This document shows, in pieces, positions 7,651 to 17,175 of a stretch of DNA of 64,000 nucleotides. Origin of the DNA: Parabacteroides faecis (GTDB taxonomy: Bacteria > Bacteroidota > Bacteroidia > Bacteroidales > Tannerellaceae); NCBI RefSeq assembly GCF_014647375.1, contig NZ_BMPB01000016.1, positions 124,001-188,000 of the forward strand. Reading direction: 5' to 3'. The position numbers were made by a program, and so were the translations under genes. The notes below the pieces were generated by a model. The model was given only the letters and a program-made list of their open reading frames with translations, had not been told where the DNA came from and ran no database searches. How positions within the stretch are numbered: the first letter of the stretch is position 1; the number at the start of each line of letters is the position of its first letter.

Positions 7651-8568
7651 ATGAAAAAGATCATTTATTCTTTTGTTTTTATTTTTTGCGCCTTACTGAC
7701 TTTACAGGCGCAAACAATGATAGTTGGATCCTATAATCTGAGGTATGCCAACAATGGGGATTCAACAAAGGGAGACGGTTGGGGACAACGTTATCCTTAT
7801 ATTGCTCAACTGGTACAGTTTCACGGTTTTGAAATATTCGGAACCCAGGAAGGTTTGTATCCTCAGTTACAGGATTTGAAACAAGCCATGCCTGGCTATG
7901 ATTATATCGGTATAGGACGTGAGGATGGCAAACAGGCAGGGGAACATTCTGCTATTTTTTACCGTACGGATAAGTTTGAAGTGCTGGAACATGGGAATTT
8001 CTGGTTATCTGAGATAACGGACTGTCCGAATAAAGGGTGGGATGCAGTTCTTCCCCGGATTTGTACCTGGGGAGAGTTCCGGGATAAACAGACTGGTTTT
8101 ACCTTTTTGTTTTTCAATCTCCATATGGACCATGTGGGGGTACAAGCCCGTGCCGAGAGTGCGAAATTGATTTTGAAGAAAATAAAAGAGTTTCCTAAAA
8201 AGTTACCTGCTATCCTGACCGGTGATTTTAATGTCGATCAAAACAGTGAGTCTTATAAATTGTTGGACGGTTCCGGTGTCATGCGTGACTCGTATGAAAT
8301 TGCGGATTTCCGCTATGCGCCAAATGGAACATTTAATGGTTTTCATACGGATCGAAAGACCGAAAGCCGTATCGATCATATTTTCCTGACAAAAGAGTTC
8401 GATGTGAAAAAGTATGGGGTATTAACCGATACCTACCGTTCGGAAGTGGCTGAAAGTTCTCAGAAGGAACAGAATGGTAATTTTCCCAAAGAGGTATCTT
8501 TGAGTAAATATAAGGCTCGCACCCCCTCAGATCATTTTCCAGTGATGGTCGTTTTGTCAATCTTATAA
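7651..8568 (+). CDS. Secreted endonuclease/exonuclease/phosphatase family protein
   Basis: From the ATG at 7651 the product is 305 residues with a signal peptide ending near LTLQAQ. The fold is the DNase I/sphingomyelinase-like EEP superfamily. Visible motifs are GSYNLRYAN (Asn), FGTQEG (metal-binding Glu), FFNLHMDHVG, TGDFNVD (Asp and Asn) and the final PSDHFPV (Asp-His pair). Members hydrolyse phosphodiester or phosphomonoester bonds; which substrate is used cannot be told. The frame begins at a TTG at 7627, but the signal peptide fits the later ATG. The BspA-like gene follows 10 bases downstream. Confidence 0.88.
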   Translation: MKKIIYSFVFIFCALLTLQAQTMIVGSYNLRYANNGDSTKGDGWGQRYPYIAQLVQFHGFEIFGTQEGLYPQLQDLKQAMPGYDYIGIGREDGKQAGEHSAIFYRTDKFEVLEHGNFWLSEITDCPNKGWDAVLPRICTWGEFRDKQTGFTFLFFNLHMDHVGVQARAESAKLILKKIKEFPKKLPAILTGDFNVDQNSESYKLLDGSGVMRDSYEIADFRYAPNGTFNGFHTDRKTESRIDHIFLTKEFDVKKYGVLTDTYRSEVAESSQKEQNGNFPKEVSLSKYKARTPSDHFPVMVVLSIL

Positions 8569-8578
8569 ATGAATTATT

Positions 8579-10108
8579 ATGAAAACACCTAAGACAACTT
8601 TTTCTTTCTTCTTTCCAACTTTGTTGGTATTGGGACTATTATTGGTTTCCGGCGAAAAGTTATCGGCGGAAGATCTTGGTTATGAACTGAAGGATGGTAC
8701 ATTGACTATTTTGATGTATGGTGGTTTTGATGATTGGAAAAAGGCTAGTGTTGCTGATAGGAACTCTGTCACTCAGATTACGATAGAGGAAGGAGTTCCC
8801 ATTGTTCCGAATCAGATATTTAAATATATGTCGCATGTAAAATCCGTGCATATTCCATCGTCCGTGACTTCGATCGGAGCAGGAGCCTTTTTAGCTTGCA
8901 GGGATTTGTCATCCGTAACATTTGCAGAGAATTCCAATTTGAAATTGATCGGAAGATATGCTTTCTATCAGACATATCTGGCTTCGATCACTGTTCCGAC
9001 TACTGTGGAATGGATCGGGAAGGCTGCTTTTAGAAATTGTTCGAATCTGTCGTCAGTGCAATTTGCAGAAGAGGCGTGTTTGAAGACGATCGGAGAGTGG
9101 GCTTTTTATGAGACAGCTCTCAGGTCGGTTGCTATTCCTTCTTCTGTAGCAACAATCGGGAAGGCTGCCTTTTGGGGATGCAGAAAATTGTCGTCCATAG
9201 CATTTTCCGAGAACATGAAGCTTGAAAAGATCGGTGATGGTGCTTTTTCCAGAACGGCTATAACATCTGTTACCATCCCGTCTTCTGTCGTGGCTATCGG
9301 AGAGGGGGCTTTCAGACTCTGTAAAAGATTGTCGTCGGTCACTATTGATGGTTCGAAACTGGAAACGATCGGGGGACGGGCTTTTTCCGAGACTTCTCTG
9401 ACTTCTTTTTCGATCCCGTCTTCTGTTACTACGATTGGTGCAGGCGCTTTTGCGAAGACGTTTCTGAAATCGATAGTGGTCCCTTCTTCGGTGACAAATA
9501 TAGAAGGAGCGGCTTTTACGGATTGCAGAAGATTATCCTCTGTTACATTTGCCGGAAAATCGGAGTTGGAACAGATTGGAGCTGCCGGATTCTATGGAAC
9601 AGCTTTGGAATCATTGGAAATTCCTTTTTCAGTGAAGACAATCGGAGCAGGTTCGTTTTCTCATTCTGCTCTTAAATCGGTTACCATACCTGCCTCTGTT
9701 ACAAATATAGGGCGTGCCGCCTTTTATGAAACATCTCTGGCTTCTGTTATTATACCGTCCTCTGTACGAACGATCGGAAAAGAGGTTTTTTATAACTGCA
9801 CCAAGCTGACAGACGTTACTTTTTTGTCGTCGGAAGCTCCGGCCGGTTTTGAAGAGAATGTGTTTGGCGGGTGTTTCTCTTTGGAGGCTATTAATGTTCC
9901 GGAAAGTGGTTCCGGCTATTCGGGAGGACCTTGGGCTAAGTATGAGGATATTATCAAACGTCAGGTCATATCTATATCTTCCGGCTCGTTAACTGCATTG
10001 TATAATTGGTTTTCTGTAGGCGGAATGGGGAATTGGAGTGTTCTTAATCCTCTGTTCTATGTTATATTTTTGACTATATGTGGCTTGAAGAAAATGTTTT
10101 TGGGATAA
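8579..10108 (+). CDS. BspA-type leucine-rich-repeat surface protein
   Basis: The 509-residue protein has a signal sequence (residues about 1-30) and then about 14 copies of a 23-residue LRR_5 (BspA/TpLRR) repeat. The core repeat reads like SVTIPSSVTTIGAGAF followed by a short loop and LSSVTF. These repeats form a solenoid used in adhesion or protein binding by oral and gut Bacteroidetes. The C-terminus, after a capping region (PAGFEENVFGG), ends with a hydrophobic helix (LFYVIFLTICGLKKMFLG) instead of the usual sorting domain, which suggests membrane anchoring. It is 10 bases after the EEP gene and 19 bases before the lipoprotein gene. Confidence 0.88.
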   Translation: MKTPKTTFSFFFPTLLVLGLLLVSGEKLSAEDLGYELKDGTLTILMYGGFDDWKKASVADRNSVTQITIEEGVPIVPNQIFKYMSHVKSVHIPSSVTSIGAGAFLACRDLSSVTFAENSNLKLIGRYAFYQTYLASITVPTTVEWIGKAAFRNCSNLSSVQFAEEACLKTIGEWAFYETALRSVAIPSSVATIGKAAFWGCRKLSSIAFSENMKLEKIGDGAFSRTAITSVTIPSSVVAIGEGAFRLCKRLSSVTIDGSKLETIGGRAFSETSLTSFSIPSSVTTIGAGAFAKTFLKSIVVPSSVTNIEGAAFTDCRRLSSVTFAGKSELEQIGAAGFYGTALESLEIPFSVKTIGAGSFSHSALKSVTIPASVTNIGRAAFYETSLASVIIPSSVRTIGKEVFYNCTKLTDVTFLSSEAPAGFEENVFGGCFSLEAINVPESGSGYSGGPWAKYEDIIKRQVISISSGSLTALYNWFSVGGMGNWSVLNPLFYVIFLTICGLKKMFLG

Positions 10109-10127
10109 TTAGATAAAAGAAGTGGTT

Positions 10128-11249
10128 ATGAAAACGGGTTGTTTGATATTTTTACAGATTATTTTTCTTGTTATAATGGGATGTAAAAAAGAGTCGGATG
10201 TCAATAAAGACTCTCTTCCTGTTTTTGATATGGAAGCAACTATTGGTAGGCAGGTTCCTGATACCTTTATGTGGAATAGTATTGCTAAAAAGATTACCTA
10301 TGTTCCTCTTTCTACATCTCCGGATGCTTTATTTGGATCAGCTCAACTTATACATATTGATAAGGATTTTTATTGTATGGTAGATCAGAAAACGGGTTCT
10401 ATTTTTTATTCAAATAAGAAGGGAAAGATCATTCATTCGTTTTCCAAGAAGGGACAAGGGCCTGGGGAGTATGCGTGGCTTACTTATGTTTCTATGAACC
10501 TGAAAGATTCTACTATCAGTGTATTTGATCAGAAGAGTGAGAAATATATAGTTTATGATCTGAGGGGTAATTTTGTAAAAGAAACTATGCTGAAAGAGAA
10601 GGGGCTGAATACGGTTCATTTGGTTTCAGATGATTTTGCTGTTGCAAAAGGACGGGATGTCGGTGATTATAGACTTTGTGTGACTGATAAAGATTTGAAT
10701 ATTCGGGAGAATTTGTTTCCAATGGATACTACCCTTACGGAAATGGAACGTTTCTGTATGATTTGGCAACTTAATTATAGTAGAAATCGGGATATGTTTA
10801 TTGCCAATTTTGCTAATGAAGATACTATTTTCGCAGTAACAGCTAAAGGGGCTGAACCTGTTTGTGTTTTAAAAAAAGGAAAATATACTCTTCCTGAAGA
10901 GGAGGCAAAGAAACCAATGGATATAACATCTTCCCCTTATATTCGTTCGATGTGGTTATCTTCTGTTCTTGATTATTATTTGATAACATATTTGTTTGAA
11001 AATCAGATTTATGATGAGGTATGGAGTGCAAAGGATAATAGAATAGTGTCACGTTTGTTATGTGAAAATGGAGAGTGGGGATTTCCTCTTTGTCTACCGT
11101 CTGGGAAAAAAGTGTTGCTTAATACAAGGATGTTGTATGTCAACGGTAATATTGTCGCTTCATTTATTGATGCATCTACTGCTGCTGAAGGTGGAATAGT
11201 TGGTGTAGATGAGGATGATAATCCGGTGTTGGTGGTAATGGAATTGTAA
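10128..11249 (+). CDS. 6-bladed beta-propeller lipoprotein
   Basis: Starting at the ATG at 10128 the product is 373 residues, with a lipoprotein signal ending in IMGCKK (lipobox MGC). The body resembles the Bacteroidetes 6-bladed beta-propeller family: a start with a YVPLSTSPDALFG segment, IFYSNKKGKIIHSFSKKGQGPGEY (shown here in part by its KKGQGPGEYAW motif), and repeated YDLRGNFV/VTDKDLNIRE strands. Such lipoproteins are common and their ligands are unknown. A GTG at 10122 is in frame, but the ATG fits the signal peptide better. Probably co-transcribed with the two genes before it. Confidence 0.75.
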   Translation: MKTGCLIFLQIIFLVIMGCKKESDVNKDSLPVFDMEATIGRQVPDTFMWNSIAKKITYVPLSTSPDALFGSAQLIHIDKDFYCMVDQKTGSIFYSNKKGKIIHSFSKKGQGPGEYAWLTYVSMNLKDSTISVFDQKSEKYIVYDLRGNFVKETMLKEKGLNTVHLVSDDFAVAKGRDVGDYRLCVTDKDLNIRENLFPMDTTLTEMERFCMIWQLNYSRNRDMFIANFANEDTIFAVTAKGAEPVCVLKKGKYTLPEEEAKKPMDITSSPYIRSMWLSSVLDYYLITYLFENQIYDEVWSAKDNRIVSRLLCENGEWGFPLCLPSGKKVLLNTRMLYVNGNIVASFIDASTAAEGGIVGVDEDDNPVLVVMEL

Positions 11250-11315
11250 GAAATGATAATAGTCTTGTGGAAAACTAATTAATTGCGTTTCTTTGTACCC
11301 GTAAATAATTAGGAT

Positions 11316-12068
11316 ATGGCAGACGAACAACAGATGGTGCTCCGGACGGAGGACCTGGTGAAAAAATATAGAACACGTACGGTAGTGAACCATGTTTCTA
11401 TCAATGTGAAACAAGGGGAGATTGTTGGATTGCTCGGTCCGAACGGGGCGGGGAAGACGACAACATTCTATATGACTGTAGGACTGGTCACACCTAATGA
11501 AGGGAAGATCTTCCTGAATGATATGGAGATCACCAAGTTCCCGGTTTATAAACGTGCCCGTAACGGTATCGGTTATCTGGCACAGGAGGCTTCGATTTTC
11601 CGTAAGATGACAGTGGAAGATAATATCCGCTCCGTATTGGAAATGACGGAGACGACTCCGGAATATCAGAAAGAGAAGCTGGAAAGCCTGATCGCTGAGT
11701 TCGGTCTGAACAAAGTGCGGAAGAACCTGGGAGACCAGTTGTCGGGTGGTGAAAGGCGTCGTGCTGAGATTGCCCGCTGTCTGGCCATCGACCCTAAATT
11801 CATCATGTTGGATGAACCGTTTGCCGGTGTCGACCCGATTGCCGTACAGGATATCCAGACCATTGTTGCCAGACTGAAACATAAAAATATCGGTATCCTG
11901 ATTACCGACCATAATGTGTACGAGACGTTGAGTATCTGTGACCGTGCCTATTTGTTGTTCGAGGGAAAAGTGCTTTTCCAGGGAACGGCAGAACAGTTGG
12001 CAGAGAACGAGATCGTCCGCGAAAAGTATCTGGGTAAAGACTTCGTATTACGGAAGAAAGACCTGTAA
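11316..12068 (+). CDS. lptB: LPS export ABC transporter ATP-binding protein LptB
   Basis: The 250-residue ATPase powers extraction of lipopolysaccharide from the inner membrane by LptFG. It has Walker [10 protein letters not shown] near residue 43, Q-loop in [12 protein letters not shown], signature LSGGERRR, Walker [14 protein letters not shown] and the switch His in ITDHNV, all in LptB form. Length is as usual for the family. The lptFG and lptA genes are not adjacent here; an OstA-like LPS transport protein is encoded at 24949. The gene is convergent with the CPBP protease gene, with only 4 bases between the stops. Confidence 0.95.
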   Translation: MADEQQMVLRTEDLVKKYRTRTVVNHVSINVKQGEIVGLLGPNGAGKTTTFYMTVGLVTPNEGKIFLNDMEITKFPVYKRARNGIGYLAQEASIFRKMTVEDNIRSVLEMTETTPEYQKEKLESLIAEFGLNKVRKNLGDQLSGGERRRAEIARCLAIDPKFIMLDEPFAGVDPIAVQDIQTIVARLKHKNIGILITDHNVYETLSICDRAYLLFEGKVLFQGTAEQLAENEIVREKYLGKDFVLRKKDL

Positions 12069-12072
12069 TCAG

Positions 12073-12987
12073 TTATTGATAATTGTTGGATTGTTTTTGT
12101 ATTGAAAGTCTTCTGATATGCTGTACGCATACAATGAATAATAATAATGTAATGACGGCCAGTGCCGAATAAGGTAACAGATTGGCATTGGATATGTCTC
12201 CGGAGATAAATTCATTTTCTTTCAACCGGCTATCCGACATACCGATCACGGCAAATGCGTTGTTGACGAAATGGGCAAATACAGGGACCCAGATGTTTCT
12301 GCTCCAGTATAACAAGTAGCCGAAATAAGCTCCCAGCAACATACGGGGAAGGAATCCGTAGAACTGTAGGTGGAATGCGCTGAATATTATGGCGGCCGAC
12401 CAGATAACAATGTGATGGTTGGTGGTCCACTGTCCGATAATACGTTGTAATGCTCCCCTGAATAAAAACTCTTCGGTGATACCAGCCATCACGGCCATAA
12501 CAAGCAGATTGGATAACACTATCAGGAGTCCGTCGCCTGCTAAAAGTGTATTGGTCAACTGTTCGGCAAGTGCTTCCTGCGTTTGCATCCAGTTTTCAAT
12601 AGGCGCCATGAATGAGGGCAATACCATTTGCTTGTTCAGCAATGCAGTCAGGGTGGTTGTCGGCGACATCAGGACCATACTCACCAGTACGAGCGCCAGG
12701 ACACGGTTATCCGTATTTCGTTTTATACAAAGGTAATCTGCCGGATCGGGGCTGCATAACCAGGCTACAGCTAATGCCGGGAACAGGAAGGTCCCCACTG
12801 CTGAAACAAACTGCATCATCCGCATCATGCCGGGGTATTGAGATAGATTACCGGAGATGCCATGAAACGTGAAAAATATTCCCGTGCCGATCAGGGATGA
12901 AAGGATGGCTCCGAACAAAAGACAGAGTAGCAGGAGCAATAACTGGAACAGTGCCGGTTTACCGGCGTATATACCTTTTAATCTCAT
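12073..12987 (-). CDS. CPBP family intramembrane glutamic endopeptidase
   Basis: The 304-residue protein has about eight hydrophobic segments and the three conserved CPBP (Abi/CAAX protease) motifs: EEFLFRGAL with the Glu-Glu pair, FSAFHLQF with a His, and FAHFVNN with a His and Asn. These residues form the active site of Rce1-like glutamic proteases. The substrate is unknown. The start gives the usual Arg/Lys-rich N-terminus before the first helix (MRLKGIYAGKPALFQ). Confidence 0.92.
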   Translation of the reverse strand: MRLKGIYAGKPALFQLLLLLLCLLFGAILSSLIGTGIFFTFHGISGNLSQYPGMMRMMQFVSAVGTFLFPALAVAWLCSPDPADYLCIKRNTDNRVLALVLVSMVLMSPTTTLTALLNKQMVLPSFMAPIENWMQTQEALAEQLTNTLLAGDGLLIVLSNLLVMAVMAGITEEFLFRGALQRIIGQWTTNHHIVIWSAAIIFSAFHLQFYGFLPRMLLGAYFGYLLYWSRNIWVPVFAHFVNNAFAVIGMSDSRLKENEFISGDISNANLLPYSALAVITLLLFIVCVQHIRRLSIQKQSNNYQ

Positions 12988-13011
12988 TTTGAATATAAAT
13001 ATACGGACATA

Positions 13012-13047
13012 AAAAAACTTCTGCCCAAATATAGGTAGAAGTTTTTT
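13012..13047 (-). terminator. Terminator of the RRM protein gene
   Basis: The arms AAAAAACTTCTGCC (13012-13025) and GGTAGAAGTTTTTT (13034-13047) pair over 14 bp with one G-U and an 8-nt loop. Read on the minus strand it ends in a T tract and lies 22 bases beyond the stop of the RRM gene. On the plus strand it also ends in Ts. Confidence 0.75.
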
Positions 13048-13068
13048 ATTTTTTCGAGGTAGAGTGAA

Positions 13069-13314
13069 TTACATTTTCGGTCTGGCTTCTTTTACTACCA
13101 TCTGACGACCTTCGAATTCAGCTTCGTTCAATTCTGCAATAGCTTTTTTCGCTGCTGCATCATCAGGCATTTCTACGAATGCAAAACCTTTCGATTTACC
13201 TGTTTCACGGTCTATGATGATCTTTACAGAATCTACCACTCCGTATTCTTCCATTACTTGTTTCAGATCTTCTTCCCGAACACGATAGTTCAGGTTACCA
13301 ATGTAAATGTTCAT
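13069..13314 (-). CDS. RRM-domain RNA-binding protein
   Basis: The 81-residue protein is a single RNA recognition motif with RNP2 IYIGNLNY at the N-terminus and RNP1 KGFAFVEM near residue 44. It ends in a short basic tail (VVKEARPKM). Small single-RRM proteins of this type are abundant in Bacteroidetes and Cyanobacteria and bind RNA in a cold- or growth-responsive way. The gene stands alone with its own terminator. Confidence 0.93.
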   Translation of the reverse strand: MNIYIGNLNYRVREEDLKQVMEEYGVVDSVKIIIDRETGKSKGFAFVEMPDDAAAKKAIAELNEAEFEGRQMVVKEARPKM

Positions 13315-13561
13315 AAAAATAGAAATAATTAAAAAATAAAATTGTTACTGATGAAAGTAGTAAACCGGAATTTCGTAACAATGATAGATAAATCGACAAG
13401 TAACAAGTAAATGAAGAAATAAAAACAATGTTATTTACGTTCAAGGTAATTCCCCTTTCACATTACAAAGGAATACATTTATTTTAGATAAACAAGATTT
13501 TGGGTTGAAAAAAATAATATGTGTCTAAATTGGGCTTACTTAGAACAAATTAAGTAAACAA
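13315..13561. other. Intergenic leader and spacer, no gene seen
   Basis: This AT-rich stretch separates the divergent RRM and trigger factor genes. I find no reading frame, tRNA or strong inverted repeat in it. It must contain the RRM promoter on the minus strand, but no clear TAnnTTTG box stands out there. Confidence 0.6.
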
Positions 13562-13593
13562 TTTGCGAGATTAAAAGAATAACTCTAATTTTG
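13562..13593 (+). promoter_or_regulatory. Promoter of tig
   Basis: A TTTG at 13562-13565 and a TAATTTTG at 13586-13593 are separated by 20 bases, a full match to the Bacteroidetes housekeeping promoter TTTG-N19-21-TAnnTTTG. The tig ATG is 46 bases downstream. Confidence 0.85.
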
Positions 13594-13638
13594 CAGCCTA
13601 AAATTCGATACGACTATTAATTAAATAAATCATTCAGA

Positions 13639-14991
13639 ATGAACGTTTCGCTTAAGAACATTGATGCCGTTAGCGGTATTGTGAAATTAGAAATAGTGAA
13701 GGCTGACTATGCTGAACAGGTTGAAAAGAGCCTGCGCAACTTCCGTCAGAAAGCAAATGTACCGGGTTTCCGTAAAGGAATGGTACCGATGGGTATGGTA
13801 AAAAAAATGTATGGAAAGCACGTGCTGGCTGAAGAAGTTAACAAGTTGGTTTCTGAAAATCTATTCAATTATATCCGCGATAACAAATTGAACATTTTAG
13901 GCGAACCGATGCCTAACGAAACAGAACAACAGCCTATTAATTTCGATACGCAGGAAGATTTCGAATTTTGTTTTGACGTAGCTTTGGCTCCGGAGATCAA
14001 AATCGAACTGAGCAAGAACGATAAGCTTCCTTACTATCAGGTTGCCATCGATGAAGAGATGATGAACCAGCAGGTAGATGCTTATACTGCTAACTTCGGC
14101 GCTTACGACCAGGTTGAAGAAGTTGAGGAAAAAGACATGGTAAAGGGTACTGTTGCCGAACTCGAAAACGGATCTCCGAAAGAAGGCGGTATCGTTGTCG
14201 AAGATGCAGTACTGATGCCTTCTTATATGAAGGATGAGGCTGAAAAAGCGAAATTTATCGGTGCGAAGACTAACTCTGTGATCGTTTTCAACCCGAACAA
14301 GGCTTATGAAGGAGCTGAAGCTGAGATCGCTTCTTTCCTGAAAGTCGATAAAGAAGCTGTAGCCGGTATCACTGGTGACTTCAGTTTCGAGATCAGTGAA
14401 ATTACACGTCACAAAAAAGCGGAACTGAACCAGGAGTTGTTCGACAAAGTATTCGGCGAAGGTGTTGTTACCAGCGAAGAAGAATTCAAGAACAAGATCA
14501 AAGAAGCATTGGCAGAACAGTTTGTTCCTCAGAGCGACTTCAAATTCCTGCTGGATGCACGCGAAATATTGGTACAGAAAGCCGGTGAACTGCAGTTTGC
14601 TGACGGATTGCTGAAACGTTGGTTGCTGGCTGCAAACGAAAAGAATACACCGGAAAAACTGGACGAAGAATATCCTCAGATCATCGAAGACCTGAAATAT
14701 CAGCTGATCAAGGAAAATCTGGTGAAGGGCAATAACCTGAAGGTTGAAGATGCAGATATCGAAAGCTTTGCAAAACGTGTGGCTAAAGCTCAGTTTGCAC
14801 AGTACGGTATGCTTTCTGTTCCTGAAGAGGTATTGGCTAACTATGCAAAAGACATGCTGAAGAACAAGCAGACTTTGCAGAACATTATCGACCGTGCAGT
14901 AGAAGAAAAACTGGCTGCCTGGTTGAAAGAACAGGTCGAACTGGATGTAAAAGAAGTTTCAGCAGAAGAGTTCAACAAACTCTTTGAATAA
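13639..14991 (+). CDS. tig: Trigger factor, ribosome-associated chaperone
   Basis: The 450-residue protein binds nascent chains at the ribosome exit tunnel. The N-terminal ribosome-binding domain carries the signature region NVPGFRKGMVPMGMVKKMYG (the GFRKG loop, residues about 42-50). The central region (about 150-250) takes the place of the FKBP-type isomerase domain but is divergent, as usual in Bacteroidetes. The long helical C-terminal chaperone domain follows. clpP and clpX come next, the common tig-clpP-clpX order, although clpP appears to have its own promoter. Confidence 0.95.
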   Translation: MNVSLKNIDAVSGIVKLEIVKADYAEQVEKSLRNFRQKANVPGFRKGMVPMGMVKKMYGKHVLAEEVNKLVSENLFNYIRDNKLNILGEPMPNETEQQPINFDTQEDFEFCFDVALAPEIKIELSKNDKLPYYQVAIDEEMMNQQVDAYTANFGAYDQVEEVEEKDMVKGTVAELENGSPKEGGIVVEDAVLMPSYMKDEAEKAKFIGAKTNSVIVFNPNKAYEGAEAEIASFLKVDKEAVAGITGDFSFEISEITRHKKAELNQELFDKVFGEGVVTSEEEFKNKIKEALAEQFVPQSDFKFLLDAREILVQKAGELQFADGLLKRWLLAANEKNTPEKLDEEYPQIIEDLKYQLIKENLVKGNNLKVEDADIESFAKRVAKAQFAQYGMLSVPEEVLANYAKDMLKNKQTLQNIIDRAVEEKLAAWLKEQVELDVKEVSAEEFNKLFE

Positions 14992-15081
14992 TATTATTCT
15001 TCGGAAACTATAGTATTTATTATGGTTTCAGTAAGAAAAAGGGGTTTCTCTCTAAAAAATATCTTAGCGGATAGCAAATAA

Positions 15082-15114
15082 GTTGTTTCTTTCAGAAATT
15101 TATTTATAACTTTG
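15082..15114 (+). promoter_or_regulatory. Promoter of clpP
   Basis: A GTTG at 15082-15085 (one mismatch to TTTG) and a TAACTTTG at 15107-15114 are 21 bases apart. The leader that follows (to 15181) has an AGGG/CCCT mini-hairpin with a run of seven Ts (15132-15149) inside an outer AAGTCA/TGACTT pair, so some attenuation is conceivable. Confidence 0.65.
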
Positions 15115-15181
15115 TTATTCCGATAAGTCAGAGGGAAATCCCTTTTTTTATGACTTTCGGTTATACAATAAACAGTAGACT

Positions 15182-15850
15182 ATGGACGATTTTAGAAAGT
15201 ATGCAACAAAACATTTGAGGATGAACAGTAATGCGCTGGATAGTTATATGAATATCACCAGCAGTTATATTTCTCCGACGATTATTGAAGAACGTCAGCT
15301 GAATGTTGCGCAGATGGACGTGTTTTCCCGCTTGATGATGGACCGTATTATCTTCCTGGGAACGCAGGTCGACGATTATTCGGCCAATGTGATTCAGGCA
15401 CAATTACTATATCTGGATTCAAGCGACCCCGGTAAGGATATATCCATTTATATTAACTCTCCCGGTGGTTCCGTATATGCCGGTTATGGTATTTATGATA
15501 CTATGCAGTTTATCGGTTGTGATGTTTCTACTATCTGTACAGGTATGGCTGCTTCTTTTGCAGCCGTATTGCTGGTAGCCGGAACGAAAGGTAAACGTAT
15601 GGCATTGCCTCATTCACGCGTGATGATCCACCAACCTCTGGGCGGTGTACAAGGACAGGCTTCGGATATCGAGATCACAGCTCGTGAGATCCTGAAGGTT
15701 AAGAAAGAACTGTACACTATTATCTCAACTCACTCAGGAAAACCTTATGAAGAAGTGGAACGCGATAGCGATCGCGACTATTGGATGACTGCCGAAGAAG
15801 CGAAAGCTTACGGTATGGTTGATGAGATCCTGGTTCGTAATAATAAATAA
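15182..15850 (+). CDS. clpP: ATP-dependent Clp protease proteolytic subunit
   Basis: The 222-residue serine protease forms the tetradecameric chamber that degrades substrates fed by ClpX. The nucleophile is Ser125 in [10 protein letters not shown] and the catalytic His is H150 in [12 protein letters not shown]; the Asp lies in the RDSDRD segment. The N-terminal extension of about 25 residues before the conserved core is common in this phylum. clpX follows after 67 bases containing a hairpin. Confidence 0.96.
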   Translation: MDDFRKYATKHLRMNSNALDSYMNITSSYISPTIIEERQLNVAQMDVFSRLMMDRIIFLGTQVDDYSANVIQAQLLYLDSSDPGKDISIYINSPGGSVYAGYGIYDTMQFIGCDVSTICTGMAASFAAVLLVAGTKGKRMALPHSRVMIHQPLGGVQGQASDIEITAREILKVKKELYTIISTHSGKPYEEVERDSDRDYWMTAEEAKAYGMVDEILVRNNK

Positions 15851-15859
15851 CAAACATAG

Positions 15860-15892
15860 AGACAAGGCCCTTTTTTGTGCCTTGTCTTTTTT
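15860..15892 (+). terminator. Hairpin between clpP and clpX
   Basis: AGACAAGGC (15860-15868) pairs with GCCTTGTCT (15879-15887), followed by a six-T run. It looks like an intrinsic terminator that may act as a partial attenuator, since no clear separate clpX promoter is visible in the short gap. Confidence 0.7.
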
Positions 15893-15917
15893 GACAATTT
15901 AATAAACAAAAAAATCT

Positions 15918-17147
15918 ATGGCCAAAACAGGCGACGTTTGTACGTTTTGTGGAAGGAGCAGCCGGGACGTTAACATGCTGATAAATGGGATATCCGGTGC
16001 TATCTGTGACGAGTGTGCACAGCAAGCGTATGAAATTGTAAAAGAACAACAGCCTGCCAGGAAAAGCTCTTTAGGGCTTGACCAGGCGGAACTGCCGAAG
16101 CCGGAGGATATAAAAAACTTTCTGGACCAATATGTGATAGGACAGGATGACGCCAAGCGTTATCTTTCTGTTTCTGTATATAACCATTATAAGAGGTTGC
16201 TTCAGAAAGTCACTTCGGATGATGTGGAGATCGAGAAGTCTAATATTATTATGGTTGGCGCAACTGGTACGGGAAAAACCTTGCTGGCGCGTACGATCGC
16301 AAAATTGCTGCATGTGCCGTTTGCCATTGTGGATGCGACGGTGCTGACCGAAGCCGGTTATGTGGGAGAAGATATTGAAAGTATTCTGACTCGCCTGTTG
16401 CAGGCTGCCGATTATGACGTGGATGCTGCACAGCGGGGGATTGTATTTATTGATGAGATAGATAAGATCGCGCGTAAAAGTGATAATCCGTCTATAACCC
16501 GTGATGTAAGCGGAGAAGGTGTACAGCAGGGATTATTGAAACTGTTGGAAGGTTCGATCGTAAACGTACCTCCCCAGGGCGGAAGAAAACATCCTGAACA
16601 GAAAATGATTGCGGTAGATACGAAAAATATCCTGTTTGTCTGTGGCGGAGCGTTCGACGGTATCGAGAAGAAAATTGCCCAGCGTCTGAACACCCGTGTC
16701 GTAGGATATTCTGCCAGCAAGGAAACTGCCCAGGTAGACAGGAACAACTTCCTGAAATATATTACGCCGACAGACCTGAAATCGTTCGGGTTGATCCCGG
16801 AGATTATCGGTCGTCTGCCTATTCTGACTTATTTGAACCCGCTTGACCGGAGCACGCTACGCAGCATTCTTACAGAGCCGAAGAATTCGATCATCAAGCA
16901 GTATGTCAAGCTGTTCGAGATGGATTCCATTAAACTGTCGTTTGATGAAGACGTTTACGAATATATTGTAGACAAAGCTCTGGAATTTAAGCTGGGAGCC
17001 CGTGGCCTTCGTTCGATAGTCGAGGCCATCATGATGGATGCTATGTTCAGCATGCCGTCTGAAAAGAAAAAGAAACTCCATGTTACTTTGGAGTATGCGA
17101 AGGAGAAGTTTGAAAAATCAGATGTAAACCGTTTGCAGATAGCGTAA
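15918..17147 (+). CDS. clpX: ATP-dependent Clp protease ATPase subunit ClpX
   Basis: The 409-residue AAA+ unfoldase selects substrates for ClpP. The N-terminal zinc-binding domain shows Cys pairs in CTFCGR and CDECAQ. Walker A is GATGTGKT near 113-120 and Walker B is [10 protein letters not shown] near 174. Sensor and pore-loop segments (AGYVGEDIE) are present. The C-terminal domain contains [11 protein letters not shown]. All parts are intact and the length is normal. Confidence 0.96.
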   Translation: MAKTGDVCTFCGRSSRDVNMLINGISGAICDECAQQAYEIVKEQQPARKSSLGLDQAELPKPEDIKNFLDQYVIGQDDAKRYLSVSVYNHYKRLLQKVTSDDVEIEKSNIIMVGATGTGKTLLARTIAKLLHVPFAIVDATVLTEAGYVGEDIESILTRLLQAADYDVDAAQRGIVFIDEIDKIARKSDNPSITRDVSGEGVQQGLLKLLEGSIVNVPPQGGRKHPEQKMIAVDTKNILFVCGGAFDGIEKKIAQRLNTRVVGYSASKETAQVDRNNFLKYITPTDLKSFGLIPEIIGRLPILTYLNPLDRSTLRSILTEPKNSIIKQYVKLFEMDSIKLSFDEDVYEYIVDKALEFKLGARGLRSIVEAIMMDAMFSMPSEKKKKLHVTLEYAKEKFEKSDVNRLQIA

Positions 17148-17175
17148 TGCCTGCGGTTTGTAAAATATAATAAGT

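Noticed and set aside
8820-9830. Tandem repeats about 69 bases long, suggesting a DNA repeat array
   Set aside because: They are the coding repeats of the BspA-type leucine-rich protein; the frame is continuous and the DNA copies are diverged.
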